Shown here in pieces: positions 1-8,726 of a stretch of DNA of 64,000 bases. Both the position numbers and the translations under genes were made by a program. Source of the DNA: Sinomonas sp. ASV322 (GTDB lineage: Bacteria; Actinomycetota; Actinomycetes; Actinomycetales; Micrococcaceae); NCBI RefSeq assembly GCF_030908245.1, contig NZ_JAVFJJ010000009.1, positions 62,001 to 126,000 of the forward strand, in the 5' to 3' direction. Below the pieces are notes generated by a model. It ran no database searches. It was given only the letters and a program-made list of their open reading frames with translations, and was not told the DNA's origin. Positions within the stretch are counted from its first letter, which is position 1. Each line of letters begins with the position of its first letter.

Positions 1-50
1 AGGACCCGGCGGTCGCCGGACCGGAGGAGTGTCTCGAGAAGGTTTGCCAC
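1..50 (-). CDS. secA: SecA N-terminus (partial, runs off the left edge)
   Basis: Reading the minus strand from a GTG at position 50, the first 16 codons give VANLLETLLRSGDRRV. This resembles the N-terminus of actinobacterial SecA preprotein-translocase ATPases (MAS-LLxxLLRxGxxRxL). Only this stub lies in the window. Context supports the call: hpf is commonly followed by secA in actinobacteria, and here a YcaQ-like gene sits between them. A purine-rich GAGGGAG lies about 11 nt upstream of the GTG, slightly far for a ribosome-binding site. The identification rests on a short peptide plus synteny, so it is moderate. Confidence 0.55.
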   Translation of the reverse strand, partial: MANLLETLLRSGDRRV

Positions 51-160
51 GTGGCTTTCGCTCCCTCGTCAATGGCCTGTGCGGCCTACATGGGTTCCTG
101 CCGCGGCCTGCGTGCGCAGCGGGCGTGTTTCAGTCTACGGGAGACACGCGCGGCGGCGAA

Positions 161-1405
161 TCAGGGTTCCCGGGTCTGCCGCTCGCCGAGGGAGCGGGCG
201 ACGGCGGCGGAGAGGCTTCCGTTGTCGGCGATCCGGACGTCGTCGAGGCCAAGCCAGTCGGCCAGCAGGCGCAGCTCGGCGGCGAGTTCGACGGCGGTCT
301 CGGGAGGTGCGACTGCCTCTCCATGCACGGCGTGGACGAGGAGCGCACGGCCGGGCCTGTCTGCTTTGACGTCCACGCGCGCCGCCATCGTCTCGCCGAG
401 GAGGAACGGCAGGACGTAGTAGCCGAAGCGGCGCCGGTGCGACGGGGTGTAGATCTCGATGCGGTAGTGGAAATCGAAAAGCTCCTCGAGCCGGCGCCGC
501 TCGAAGACGAGCGAATCGAACGGGCTCAGGAGCGCGCGCCCCTTCGCTGACCGCGGAATGGCTGCCGCCGGATCCTTGTAGAGGCGGTTGCCCCAGCCGG
601 CCACCGCGACCGGCTCGGCGTCGCCGGTGCGGACGAGGTCGCCGAGCGCCCGTTCCGTCGCCTTGACGGGAAGCCGGAAATAGTCGGCGATAGATCGCGG
701 CGTTCCGATGCCGTGGGCGGCGAGCGCAGCTCGCGTGAGGACGAGCGCGGCCTCTTCACGGTCCAGCACTCGGCCGAACGCGTTGGCGGCGGATGCCCCG
801 TTCGCCCGCGGAAGCACGGCGGACGTGAGCGCGTAGCGCCTCTCGAACGACGGCGTGCGCCCCGCCGAGCTCACGACGCCCTGCTCGAAGAGATCGCCCA
901 GCACGCGCTTGACCGCGTTCCAGTTCCAGCCCCAGTTGTCGGTACGGCGCTCCTCGACGTGGCCGAGCCGTTCGGTGAGCTGCGCGGACGTGAGCGGCCT
1001 GCTTCGGGCGAGCGCCTCCAGGATCCGAGAGGCGAGATCGTCGCGGACTGCGGGGTCGAGGCTCGCCGCGCCGACCCACGAGCGCTTCTGCCAGAGCCGG
1101 AGCGCCTCGAAATGCTCCGGCTTGATGAAACTCGCCTCGTGGGCCCAGTATTCGACCATGCGTCGCGGGCTGCGGTCCCCGAGCCGGTCGAGCGCCTCGC
1201 GGTCGTAGGGCCCGAGGCGGGAGAAGAACGGCAGATAGTGGCTCCGGACCAGGACGTTGACCGAATCGATCTGGACGAGCTGGAGCCGATCGAACGTGCG
1301 GCCCACGGCCCTCGCTGTCGCGGGAGCCGTGGGCCGCCGGCCGATGAGTCCTTGTGCGGAGAGGGCGATGCGTCGCGCCTGCGAGAGGCTCAAGGCACCG
1401 CCCAT
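161..1405 (-). CDS. YcaQ/AlkX-type winged-helix DNA glycosylase
   Basis: A 414-residue protein of the AlkZ-like/HTH_42 winged-helix family, whose members unhook DNA interstrand crosslinks or excise alkylated bases. Near the N-terminus (residues 45-47) it carries Q-I-D in the context LQLVQIDSVNVL. This fits the QxD motif of the YcaQ (AlkX) subfamily rather than the QxQ of Streptomyces AlkZ. Length is typical. ATG at 1405 was chosen over an upstream in-frame extension because GGGAG lies about 6 nt before it and homologues begin near the LSLSQARR segment. It lies 19 nt downstream of hpf on the same strand and may be co-transcribed. Exact lesion specificity is inferred. Confidence 0.8.
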   Translation of the reverse strand: MGGALSLSQARRIALSAQGLIGRRPTAPATARAVGRTFDRLQLVQIDSVNVLVRSHYLPFFSRLGPYDREALDRLGDRSPRRMVEYWAHEASFIKPEHFEALRLWQKRSWVGAASLDPAVRDDLASRILEALARSRPLTSAQLTERLGHVEERRTDNWGWNWNAVKRVLGDLFEQGVVSSAGRTPSFERRYALTSAVLPRANGASAANAFGRVLDREEAALVLTRAALAAHGIGTPRSIADYFRLPVKATERALGDLVRTGDAEPVAVAGWGNRLYKDPAAAIPRSAKGRALLSPFDSLVFERRRLEELFDFHYRIEIYTPSHRRRFGYYVLPFLLGETMAARVDVKADRPGRALLVHAVHGEAVAPPETAVELAAELRLLADWLGLDDVRIADNGSLSAAVARSLGERQTREP

Positions 1406-1424
1406 GTGATCTCCCTTCCTGCCG

Positions 1425-2153
1425 TCAGAAGACGACTGCCCCCTCGTCGTCGGAGCGGTACGCGAGGATACGATCCTCGACGGCGCTCGCGCCCGGCTCG
1501 CAGGCCTGGTCGAGGCTGATGACGCCGTAGGTCCATCCGCGACGACGGTACACGACGGACGGCGTATTGGTCTCGGCGTCGATGAACAGGTAGAAGTCGT
1601 GTCCGATGAGCTCCATGTTGTCCACGGCGTCATCGAGCGAAAGGGTTGCCGCGGGGAAGACCTTGCGGCGGATCAGAACGGGCGAATCTCCGGCGGGGAT
1701 GTCGTTGTCGATGTCGTACGGGGACGGAGCCGGCACGGACGAGTTGGCCGGCAGATCCATCGCGTGCTCGGCATAGATCGGTGTCCCGCCGCTGACGACC
1801 GGGAGCGAGGCCGTCGCGGTGTTCACGGCCACGGGAGTGTGCTTGCCGTGATGCACCTTTCTGCGGTCCTTGGCCCGCCTGAGCCGTTCAAGCAGTTTCC
1901 CGTACGCGAGATCGAAGGCAGCGAACTTGTCCGGCGCGGTCGCTTCTGCGCGAATCACCGGTCCGCGGCCCGTAACGGTCAGCTCGACGGTGAGCTGGTC
2001 GCCCCCCGACCTTGAGCTGGTCTGCTTGGAGCACTTGGCATCCACCCGCTGCACCTTGTCCGCGAGCTGCTCGATCTTCTCGAGCTTCTCAGTGGCGTAC
2101 TCGCGGAATCGGTCCGACACAGTCAGGTTGCGCCCGCTGATCTTGAACTCCAT
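1425..2153 (-). CDS. hpf: Long-form ribosome hibernation promoting factor
   Basis: A 242-residue RaiA/HPF protein. Residues 1 to about 105 (MEFKISGRNLTVSDRFREY...) form the S30AE domain that occupies the decoding centre of idle 30S subunits. Residues of about 170-225 (VLIRRKVFPAATLSLDDAV... DFYLFIDAETN...VVYRRR) are the C-terminal dimerisation domain that makes 100S ribosomes in long-form HPFs. A GGAGGGCACC Shine-Dalgarno precedes the ATG. It lies between the comF-like gene and the ycaQ-like/secA genes, as in other actinobacteria. Upstream, 2154-2320 holds no obvious gene and probably contains its promoter, since stationary-phase or starvation control is usual for this family. Confidence 0.95.
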   Translation of the reverse strand: MEFKISGRNLTVSDRFREYATEKLEKIEQLADKVQRVDAKCSKQTSSRSGGDQLTVELTVTGRGPVIRAEATAPDKFAAFDLAYGKLLERLRRAKDRRKVHHGKHTPVAVNTATASLPVVSGGTPIYAEHAMDLPANSSVPAPSPYDIDNDIPAGDSPVLIRRKVFPAATLSLDDAVDNMELIGHDFYLFIDAETNTPSVVYRRRGWTYGVISLDQACEPGASAVEDRILAYRSDDEGAVVF

Positions 2154-2320
2154 GGTGCCCTCCAGAGTTTGCTTCGGTCAGCCCGACGACGGCTCTGAGG
2201 GCCACTGGTTGACAGTCGAGCCCCTTTCCGAGCCGCTATCGAGAGGTTCCCCTCAACCTGGAACCCATTACTGACGTTAGTTGATCGTCACCGATTGCAC
2301 ACCCCCTCTTGGCTTGTAAT

Positions 2321-3205
2321 TCACTTCGTGTCCGCCAAACGCGTATCCGGGCGTGTCGTATCGGTCGGACGCGGCACGTGTGCGATGACAGCCGCGCCGA
2401 GGACGACGGCGCCCGCGGCTTCGAGCACCCGCGCGGCCTCCCGGATGGTGGCGCCGGTCGTGAGAACGTCGTCGACGATGATCACCCGGTGGCCGGCGGG
2501 CGGTGGTTGCCGGCCGAAGGGCAGGCCGCTTGACCGCGTCCTTGCAACGAAGGCGCCCGCAACGCGGCCGCGACGTTGCCCGCGCCTGAGGCCCTTCTGC
2601 CCTCCTTGCGCCCCGGAGAGCGCCCCGGGGAGGCCCCGCGCCGTTCGCGGGAGCCCGCGGGGACGCCTCGCGAGGGCGCGCACGCACACCGCTCCCGTCG
2701 GAAGCCGCCGGCTTCGTTGGAGATTGGACATCAGAAGGCCAACGGGGTCGAATCCGCGACGCACGTAGGCGCGCGTGCTCGTGGGGACGGGAACGAGCCA
2801 GACTGGGCTGCCCGCGCGTCGCTCGCCGACCGCCGCGCGGAGCGAGCGCGCGAGGGCGGAGGCGAGTTCGGCTTCGAGACGCGGCGTCCCATGGCGCTTG
2901 AACGCCAGGAGGCACTGCGCAAGCTCGGCACCGTACGGCCCCGCGGCGACCGCCGCGGTGAGGACCCCGCCGTCATACTCGACGAGCGCTGGCGCGTGCT
3001 CCTCGACGCGGCGAGGCCGGGCCGTCGCGGACCTCAGGCTGCGCGCGCACGCGGCACACAGCGCGACGTCTGGCGCGCCGCATCCTGCACATTCGACCGG
3101 AACCATGAGCGAGAGCAATCCGGCGCCCGCGGCGAGCACGGCGCCCGTGATGCGGCGCCACGGCGCCGCCGCCATCGCAGCGTGCCGCGCCAGCGATTCC
3201 CCCAT
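2321..3205 (-). CDS. comF: ComF-family phosphoribosyltransferase-like protein
   Basis: A 294-residue protein with the two ComF signatures: an N-terminal zinc ribbon C39-x2-C42...C50-x2-C53 (CAGCGAPDVALCAAC) and a C-terminal type-I phosphoribosyltransferase PRPP loop, VIIVDDVLTTGAT. ComF proteins help pull transforming DNA into naturally competent bacteria. In actinobacteria without a competence system the role is unclear. The stretch between the domains is unusually rich in Arg, Gly and Ser. ATG 3205 (MGESLARH) was chosen because the longer in-frame extension runs towards the end of lpqB and lacks conserved character. It is downstream of lpqB, as in mycobacteria. Confidence 0.82.
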   Translation of the reverse strand: MGESLARHAAMAAAPWRRITGAVLAAGAGLLSLMVPVECAGCGAPDVALCAACARSLRSATARPRRVEEHAPALVEYDGGVLTAAVAAGPYGAELAQCLLAFKRHGTPRLEAELASALARSLRAAVGERRAGSPVWLVPVPTSTRAYVRRGFDPVGLLMSNLQRSRRLPTGAVCVRALARRPRGLPRTARGLPGALSGAQGGQKGLRRGQRRGRVAGAFVARTRSSGLPFGRQPPPAGHRVIIVDDVLTTGATIREAARVLEAAGAVVLGAAVIAHVPRPTDTTRPDTRLADTK

Positions 3206-3324
3206 GCCCCCAGCGTTGCAGAGCGACGGGCGCGGTCTGGGTGAGCGGCCGAACCATGTGGACGACCCGCCGGCACGAAGTCTGTGGACGCCGAGTGCCC
3301 CGCGAGAGGGTGAAGCGGTTCCGC

Positions 3325-5109
3325 TCAGCCCGCAAACGCGAGCTGCGACGCTCCCTTGCCCTGCTCCGTCCACGATGTGCGCATGAGGAGGAAGATCCCG
3401 TCGCGCGTCACGGCATAGATCGACTGGTCCCCGTTGCCAGCGGAGATCGACTGGATTCCGTTCAGCGGTGACAGCTGACGCGGATCGCCGCCCTGAAGGC
3501 TCACGAGCTCAGGCGCAACCGGATCCGCGGTCGAGGTGCCGGAAACGACGATCGTCACCTCGTCGACCCACAGCGCGAGTTCGGGGTTCTTGACCGTCAC
3601 CGGCAGCGTGAGGGGACCGGTGAGGGCCTTCGGAGTGCCGTCCTGGGCCCTGACGACGCCGGCAACCTGGAGCTGCGACTGGCCATTCGCCTCGGACAGC
3701 ACGAGGACCCGTACGCCATCGCGCGCGACGCGCAGCGATTTGACGACGCGTCCCGAAAGCCATGGTGCGGAGACGGTCGCGCGCGGAATGTCGGAGCCGG
3801 CCGGCGTCCCCACTGGCCGGAAGGCCACGACCTCGGTCGCACCGTTCGCGCCCGGCCCGGCGGTCCATACCCATTCGCTCGGGCTGACGGAGGGCGGGCT
3901 CAGATGCTGGCGCGAGTCGAGCAGCCGCGCGGATTGGCCCGGAAGCACGGAGTAGAGCGCCTTGCCGTCCGCGCCCAGGAACGCGTACAGGTGCTGGGAG
4001 GCGGCCGTCGCAGGATACTCCGGCCCGAAGGATCCGGCGGAGCCGAGCCCGTCGATCTTTGCGGTCTGCTTTGAGCCGTATTGGACGATCTGGCCGTCGG
4101 CAATGCCGACCTGCCACGAGGGAACCTTCGGATCCACGATCGGCTCCGGGGCCTTTCCGCTCGCGGGGTCCTCGATCGCCACCTCGGTCTGATTCGTGCG
4201 CAGCGCGACCCCGCCGACCGTCGGGAGTGCTGACAGGGTGCGCATGAGCTGGCTGTGCATGCGCTGCCGGTCGGTGAAGGATGTGTCACGGAGCTCCGCC
4301 GTGAGGTCGACCTGCGCGAGGTTCCCGACGATCGGCACCGATTCGCGCTCGAGCTTGATCCCCACGGGGAAGGCCGTCCCGACCGCGGTCTTGAGATACG
4401 GGGCCGGACCCCCGATGAGGGCGCTCACGAGGGATTTCGCGACCCCCGAATTGTCGATGAACCACCGCACGTCCGGAACGAGCACAGAGAAGTCCGTGTC
4501 GAAGAAGTAGACGGAGAACGGGCGGTAGAGGTTCTTGAAAGTCTCTTCGGGGATGACCGTTCCGTCCGGAAGCTTCGAGAGCCTCCATTGGCCGTCGACC
4601 TGGGCTGCCTCGACCTCGACGGACTGCTTCGTGCCGGGAGGGAACTGGGTCATGTTCCCGTCCTGGTCGACGGAGTAGGAGACGTCGAGCTCGTACCGGT
4701 AGGTGTTGGGGCGGTCGGACGGCACGACGCTCGCGCTCCCCCGGTACACGAGCGTCCGCTGGCTTGGCTTCCACGAGACCGCCGTCGCCGGCGCGAGGAA
4801 CTGCCGCGCGACCGTGAAGTCGTTCTGATAGCCCGACCCGGCGTTGAAGAAGCCCTCGATGATCGCCTGCGGGCCCGCGCCGGGCAGCGGCCCCGGGGGA
4901 ATGTACTGCGGGGCGTTGCCGATGACGGATCCGCCGTCCTTGCTCGTGCCCACCGCGCTCGCCGTCGGGATCTGGGCGCAGCCCGCCGTCGCGACGAGCC
5001 CGACGACCGCGACCAGCGCGGCAAGCACCGCAAGCACAGAGCGTGCGACGGCGGCGGGCCGGCCGCGTCTCGCGACTCGCCTCCGCGGGGTCCACGCGCC
5101 CGGCTTCAC
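3325..5109 (-). CDS. lpqB: Lipoprotein LpqB
   Basis: A 594-residue lipoprotein: a basic N-terminus, a hydrophobic segment at about 22-40 and a lipobox VATAGC with the acylated Cys at residue 44. A GerMN-type domain follows (about 190-310) and then a beta-propeller-like LpqB C-terminal half. LpqB is the extracytoplasmic partner of the MtrB sensor and modulates MtrA phosphorylation, cell division and surface properties in mycobacteria. Its ATG overlaps the mtrB stop by 4 nt (ATGA), so translation is probably coupled. Gene order mtrA-mtrB-lpqB supports the assignment strongly. Confidence 0.94.
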   Translation of the reverse strand: MKPGAWTPRRRVARRGRPAAVARSVLAVLAALVAVVGLVATAGCAQIPTASAVGTSKDGGSVIGNAPQYIPPGPLPGAGPQAIIEGFFNAGSGYQNDFTVARQFLAPATAVSWKPSQRTLVYRGSASVVPSDRPNTYRYELDVSYSVDQDGNMTQFPPGTKQSVEVEAAQVDGQWRLSKLPDGTVIPEETFKNLYRPFSVYFFDTDFSVLVPDVRWFIDNSGVAKSLVSALIGGPAPYLKTAVGTAFPVGIKLERESVPIVGNLAQVDLTAELRDTSFTDRQRMHSQLMRTLSALPTVGGVALRTNQTEVAIEDPASGKAPEPIVDPKVPSWQVGIADGQIVQYGSKQTAKIDGLGSAGSFGPEYPATAASQHLYAFLGADGKALYSVLPGQSARLLDSRQHLSPPSVSPSEWVWTAGPGANGATEVVAFRPVGTPAGSDIPRATVSAPWLSGRVVKSLRVARDGVRVLVLSEANGQSQLQVAGVVRAQDGTPKALTGPLTLPVTVKNPELALWVDEVTIVVSGTSTADPVAPELVSLQGGDPRQLSPLNGIQSISAGNGDQSIYAVTRDGIFLLMRTSWTEQGKGASQLAFAG

Positions 5110-6980
5110 GCGCCGTCGTCCTCCGCGCTGCGAGCCGGTGCCGAGGCGAGCAGCGCAGACGTGCCCACGACGATGCCGCGCGTGACCCCGCTCGGAAGCG
5201 GAAGGGCGGCGCGCGCGGGTTCGAGAGCGACGGGCGATTCAGTGATCGTCCCGCCGGCGTGGAGCGGGAGGGTGAGCCGGAAGCACGATCCGTCGCGCGG
5301 GCGGCCCCACGCCTGGAGCCAGCCGCTGTGGAGCTTGACATCCTCGGTCGCGATCGAGAGCCCGAGACCCGAACCGCCCGTCTTGCGGGCTCTCGCCGGA
5401 TCGGCGCGCCAGAAGCGGTCGAAGACGCGGGCCGCCTCGGACGGCGACATGCCGATGCCGTGATCGCGCACCGCGACGCCCACGGCATCGGCGTTCGCCG
5501 CGACGAAGACGTCGACGGGCTTCCCCTCGCCGTGTTCAAGCGCGTTGAGCAGGAGGTTCCGCAGGACGCGCTCGATGCGCCGCGCGTCCATGTCGACCAC
5601 GATGGCCGCCGAGCGCGTGTAGAGGTGAACTTCGGAGCCGCACGCAGCGGCGATCGGCTCCGCGATGTCGACGACATTGCGGACGACGGCGACGATGTCC
5701 TGGGGCTCGACGTCGAGCCGTGCGACTCCGGCGTCGAAGCGGGAGATCTCGAGAAGGTCGTTGAGGAGGGCCTGGAAGCGCTCGACCTGGTTGTACAGGA
5801 GCTCAGCCGAGCGCTTGTTCACCGGGTCGAACTGTTCGCGCGCGTCGAAGAGGACCTCGGCGGCCATGCGGACGGTCGTGAGCGGCGTCCTGAGCTCGTG
5901 GGAGACGTCGGAGACGAAACGCTGCTGCATCTGCGAGAGCGCCGCGAGCTGGGTGATCTGCTCCTGGAGGCTCGTGGCCATGTGGTTGAACGACTTCGCG
6001 AGCCTCGCGACCTCGTCTTCGCCGTCGACCGCCATGCGCTCCTCGAGCTGCCCCGAAGCGAGCTTCTCGGACACGGAGGCCGCGTGGCTCACGGGACTCA
6101 CGACGCTCCGGGTCACAATCCACACGATCGCCCCGATGAGCAGGATGAGGAAGACGCCGCCGAACCACAGGACGCCCTGCATCTCGTCGAGCGTGTCCTG
6201 AGCCGATTTGATGTCGTACAGGAGGTAGAGCTCGTACACCGTTCCGCCGAAGCTGACCCTGTTGCCCACGGCGATCGCGGGGTGCACCGTGTTGTCGACC
6301 GTGAGCGGAATCGACTCCCAGAACTGCTGGGGCTGCTGCGAGCCCTCGACGGCCTGGCGGAGCGACTGCGGGATGTCGTTCTCGGTCCGCAGGTACGACG
6401 CGCGGCTGTCGACCCACCGGTTGCGCGGCTGCTCCTGATTCGGCACGGCGAGGAACACGTATTGGCGCGGGGTTCCCGAATCCCGGGCCTCGAGGGTCGC
6501 GAGCGTGTCGTTGACGAGCTTGAGCACGCCCTGCTGATCGGTGACCTGCGCGCCGTCGAACGTCTCCTGGACCTGGCTCACGCTCTGGCGCGTCTGAAGC
6601 TCCGCCTGCGTGAGGCGCTCCTGGAAGAGGCTGTTCGCGATCTGGTTGGAGAGGTAGACGCCGACCCCGAGGATCGACACGCACGAGAGCACGAGCGTGA
6701 TGAGCACCGTGCGGAACTGGAGCGAGCGCCGCCAGCGGCGCACGAACGCCCGGCGGACCCGCCCCGGGACACGGAGGAGGCCAGCCAGCGTCCGCACCCC
6801 GAACCGGCGAAGCCTCGCGAGGGCGATCCAAAGGCGCCGGGCCACGATGTGCCGCGGCCTCCACGCGAACATGCGACGCACCCGGCGAACGAGCCGCGCG
6901 GCCAGAATCCGGCGGCGGCGGGCCCGGAAGTATGCACCCGCGTCCTGGCGCGCCGTGCGCACGCCCTCCTCATGGTCCAT
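5106..6980 (-). CDS. mtrB: MtrB sensor histidine kinase
   Basis: A 624-residue membrane kinase. An Arg-rich N-terminus precedes TM1 (about residues 95-120, VLITLVLSCVSILGVGVYL). An extracytoplasmic sensor region follows, then TM2 (VLWFGGVFLILLIGAIVWIV), a HAMP linker, the HisKA dimerisation helix with phosphoacceptor His in FVSDVSHELRTPLTTVR, and an HATPase with N-box LLLNALEHGEG and G-boxes DHGIGM and GGSGLGLSI. It phosphorylates MtrA and is tied to cell-wall and septum homeostasis. It starts 12 nt after mtrA and overlaps lpqB by 4 nt. Confidence 0.95.
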   Translation of the reverse strand: MDHEEGVRTARQDAGAYFRARRRRILAARLVRRVRRMFAWRPRHIVARRLWIALARLRRFGVRTLAGLLRVPGRVRRAFVRRWRRSLQFRTVLITLVLSCVSILGVGVYLSNQIANSLFQERLTQAELQTRQSVSQVQETFDGAQVTDQQGVLKLVNDTLATLEARDSGTPRQYVFLAVPNQEQPRNRWVDSRASYLRTENDIPQSLRQAVEGSQQPQQFWESIPLTVDNTVHPAIAVGNRVSFGGTVYELYLLYDIKSAQDTLDEMQGVLWFGGVFLILLIGAIVWIVTRSVVSPVSHAASVSEKLASGQLEERMAVDGEDEVARLAKSFNHMATSLQEQITQLAALSQMQQRFVSDVSHELRTPLTTVRMAAEVLFDAREQFDPVNKRSAELLYNQVERFQALLNDLLEISRFDAGVARLDVEPQDIVAVVRNVVDIAEPIAAACGSEVHLYTRSAAIVVDMDARRIERVLRNLLLNALEHGEGKPVDVFVAANADAVGVAVRDHGIGMSPSEAARVFDRFWRADPARARKTGGSGLGLSIATEDVKLHSGWLQAWGRPRDGSCFRLTLPLHAGGTITESPVALEPARAALPLPSGVTRGIVVGTSALLASAPARSAEDDGA

Positions 6981-6992
6981 CGATGCCTCGGT

Positions 6993-7667
6993 CTAGCTCC
7001 CGGCCTTGTATCCGACGCCGCGGACGGTCAGGACGATCTCGGGGGCCTCGGGATCGCGCTCGATCTTCGAGCGGAGACGCTGGACGTGCACGTTGACGAG
7101 GCGCGTATCCGCAGCGTGCCGGTAGCCCCACACCTGCTCGAGAAGGAGCTCTCGCGTGAACACCTGCCACGGCTTCCGCGCGAGCGCGACGAGGAGGTCG
7201 AATTCGAGCGGCGTGAGGGCGATGGGGGCCTCACCGCGCCTCACGGTGTGACCCGCGACGTCGATCGAGACATCGCCGATCCGCAGCGTCTCGGGCGTCT
7301 TGGCCTCGCCCGGACGGAGCCGAGCGCGCACGCGTGCCACGAGCTCGGCGGGCTTGAAGGGCTTGGGCACGTAGTCGTCGGCGCCCGATTCGAGGCCGCG
7401 CACGACATCGGACGTATCCGACTTGGCGGTGAGCATGACGATCGGGACGTCCGACTCGGAGCGGATCCTGCGGCACACCTCGATCCCGTCGAGTCCGGGC
7501 AGCATGAGGTCGAGGAGCACGAGGTCCGGCTTCTGCGAGCGGTACACGTCGAGGGCGTCGGCCCCGTCCGCGCAGAAAACGGGATCGAAGCCGTCATTGC
7601 GCAGGACGATGCCGATCATCTCGGCGAGCGCCTCGTCGTCGTCCACTACCAGAATGCGTGCCTTCAT
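6993..7667 (-). CDS. mtrA: MtrA response regulator (OmpR family)
   Basis: A 224-residue OmpR/PhoB regulator. The receiver domain has the acidic pair D9/D10, phosphoacceptor D53 (LVLLDLMLPGLDG) and the conserved Lys in VMLTAKSD. The C-terminal winged helix (about 130-224) contains LTPLEFDLLVALARKPWQVFTRELLLEQVWGY-type recognition elements and ends VRGVGYKAGS. MtrA is often essential and controls cell-wall hydrolases, dnaA and osmoadaptation in actinobacteria. ATG 7667 (MKARILVVDDD) fits the family length; the in-frame upstream extension was rejected. First gene of mtrA-mtrB-lpqB; its promoter should lie in 7668-7836, shared with the divergent ctaG-like gene. Confidence 0.96.
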   Translation of the reverse strand: MKARILVVDDDEALAEMIGIVLRNDGFDPVFCADGADALDVYRSQKPDLVLLDLMLPGLDGIEVCRRIRSESDVPIVMLTAKSDTSDVVRGLESGADDYVPKPFKPAELVARVRARLRPGEAKTPETLRIGDVSIDVAGHTVRRGEAPIALTPLEFDLLVALARKPWQVFTRELLLEQVWGYRHAADTRLVNVHVQRLRSKIERDPEAPEIVLTVRGVGYKAGS

Positions 7668-7824
7668 GCCTTCCACTCTCCCCCACGTCCGCCTGCCGGG
7701 TGCTGACGGCACGCCAGTCAATGCGTTGTTCCATTCTATTCGCCGCCTGTTGGGGGGCACCGATTGCCCGTCCGCCGAGCGCCGGACGGGACGGACGATT
7801 CAGCCGCCGCCCAGCCGCATAGCC

Positions 7825-7830
7825 TAAAAT
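7825..7830 (+). promoter_or_regulatory. -10 hexamer TAAAAT for a leaderless ctaG-like mRNA
   Basis: TAAAAT ends 6 nt before the GTG at 7837, and no Shine-Dalgarno is visible. This is the geometry of an actinobacterial leaderless promoter, with +1 at the start codon. Confidence 0.6.
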
Positions 7831-7836
7831 TCGTTC

Positions 7837-8724
7837 GTGCCACCCATCTCCACCGTCCTGGCCGCCGTCGTCGTCGATCCCGCCGCGCTCGCGCTCGCGC
7901 TCGGTGCCGCGATCGCCTACGGCTTCGGGCTGCGGGCGGCGCGGCGGAACGGCGAAACCTGGCCCGTGTGGCGGACGCTGTGCTTCTACGTCCTCGGCGT
8001 CCTTCCCTATCTCGTCCTCACCTGCGGCTTCACGGGCGCGTACGGCAGCCAGCTGCGCTGGGCCTTCACGCTCAAGCTCGCCCTGCTGTTCTTCGTCGTG
8101 CCCCTTCTTGCGGGGCTCGGTCGGCCGCTCGGCCTCGCGCGGGCCGCGCTCGGGGAAGGCGGACGACGTCGGCTCGACGGAATCATGGGCAGTCGCCCGA
8201 TGCGGGTGCTCGGCAACGCGTTCGTGGCCCCCGTGATCGGCCTCGTCCTCTTCGCGACGTTCCTCACGCCGCTCCTGCACGTGTACCGCGCGAACCCCGT
8301 CGCGAGCGGGGCCCTGAGCATCCTCGTTCCGCTCATCGGCCTCCTTCTCGCCCTGCCGATCGTCGAGGCGGACGACTTCCACCGCTCGTCGAGCTTCATC
8401 CTGCTCGAGTTCGTCTACGTGTTCATCGAGCTGCTCGCCGACGCGATCCCCGGCATCGCGCTCCGGCTCAACGGGACCGTCCTGGACGGAGTGACCTCGT
8501 GGGCCGCCGGCTCGCCCTCGTGGTTCCCGTCGGCGCTGCGTGATCAGCAGCTCGCGGGGGACATCCTGTGGTTCATCGCGGAAATCGTCGACCTTCCGCT
8601 CATCATCCTCATGTTCGTGCGCTTCAGCCGGAACGACCGCCACGAGGCGCGGAGCTACGACGAGTTGAGCGACGAGGAGATGGAGGCGCTCGCGGAGGCC
8701 CACCTGCGGCAGCGCGGGGACTAG
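7837..8724 (+). CDS. CtaG-like (caa3-type) cytochrome oxidase assembly membrane protein
   Basis: A 295-residue polytopic protein with about seven hydrophobic helices (e.g. LCFYVLGVLPYLVLTCGF, LALLFFVVPLLAGLGRPLGLA, VAPVIGLVLFATFLTPLLHVY, LSILVPLIGLLLALPIVE). The order and motifs (GRPLGLARAAL, TPLLHVYR, DDFHRSSSFILLEFVY) match the caa3_CtaG family as I recall it. That family is linked to copper delivery to heme-copper oxidases. No oxidase genes are nearby, so the function is by family only. The GTG start is supported by a leaderless -10 element. Its stop lies 2 bp from the convergent stop of the next gene. It could also be an uncharacterised membrane protein of the same fold. Confidence 0.65.
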   Translation: MPPISTVLAAVVVDPAALALALGAAIAYGFGLRAARRNGETWPVWRTLCFYVLGVLPYLVLTCGFTGAYGSQLRWAFTLKLALLFFVVPLLAGLGRPLGLARAALGEGGRRRLDGIMGSRPMRVLGNAFVAPVIGLVLFATFLTPLLHVYRANPVASGALSILVPLIGLLLALPIVEADDFHRSSSFILLEFVYVFIELLADAIPGIALRLNGTVLDGVTSWAAGSPSWFPSALRDQQLAGDILWFIAEIVDLPLIILMFVRFSRNDRHEARSYDELSDEEMEALAEAHLRQRGD

Positions 8725-8726
8725 TT

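Noticed and set aside
2154-2320. Additional small gene between hpf and the comF-like gene
   Set aside because: No frame with a start, ribosome-binding site and codon bias was found; it is better seen as the hpf promoter region.
5043-7706. 887-codon plus-strand frame antisense to mtrA/mtrB
   Set aside because: Arg/Glu/Asp-rich composition typical of a frame opposite high-GC genes; mtrA and mtrB on the other strand have complete domain motifs.
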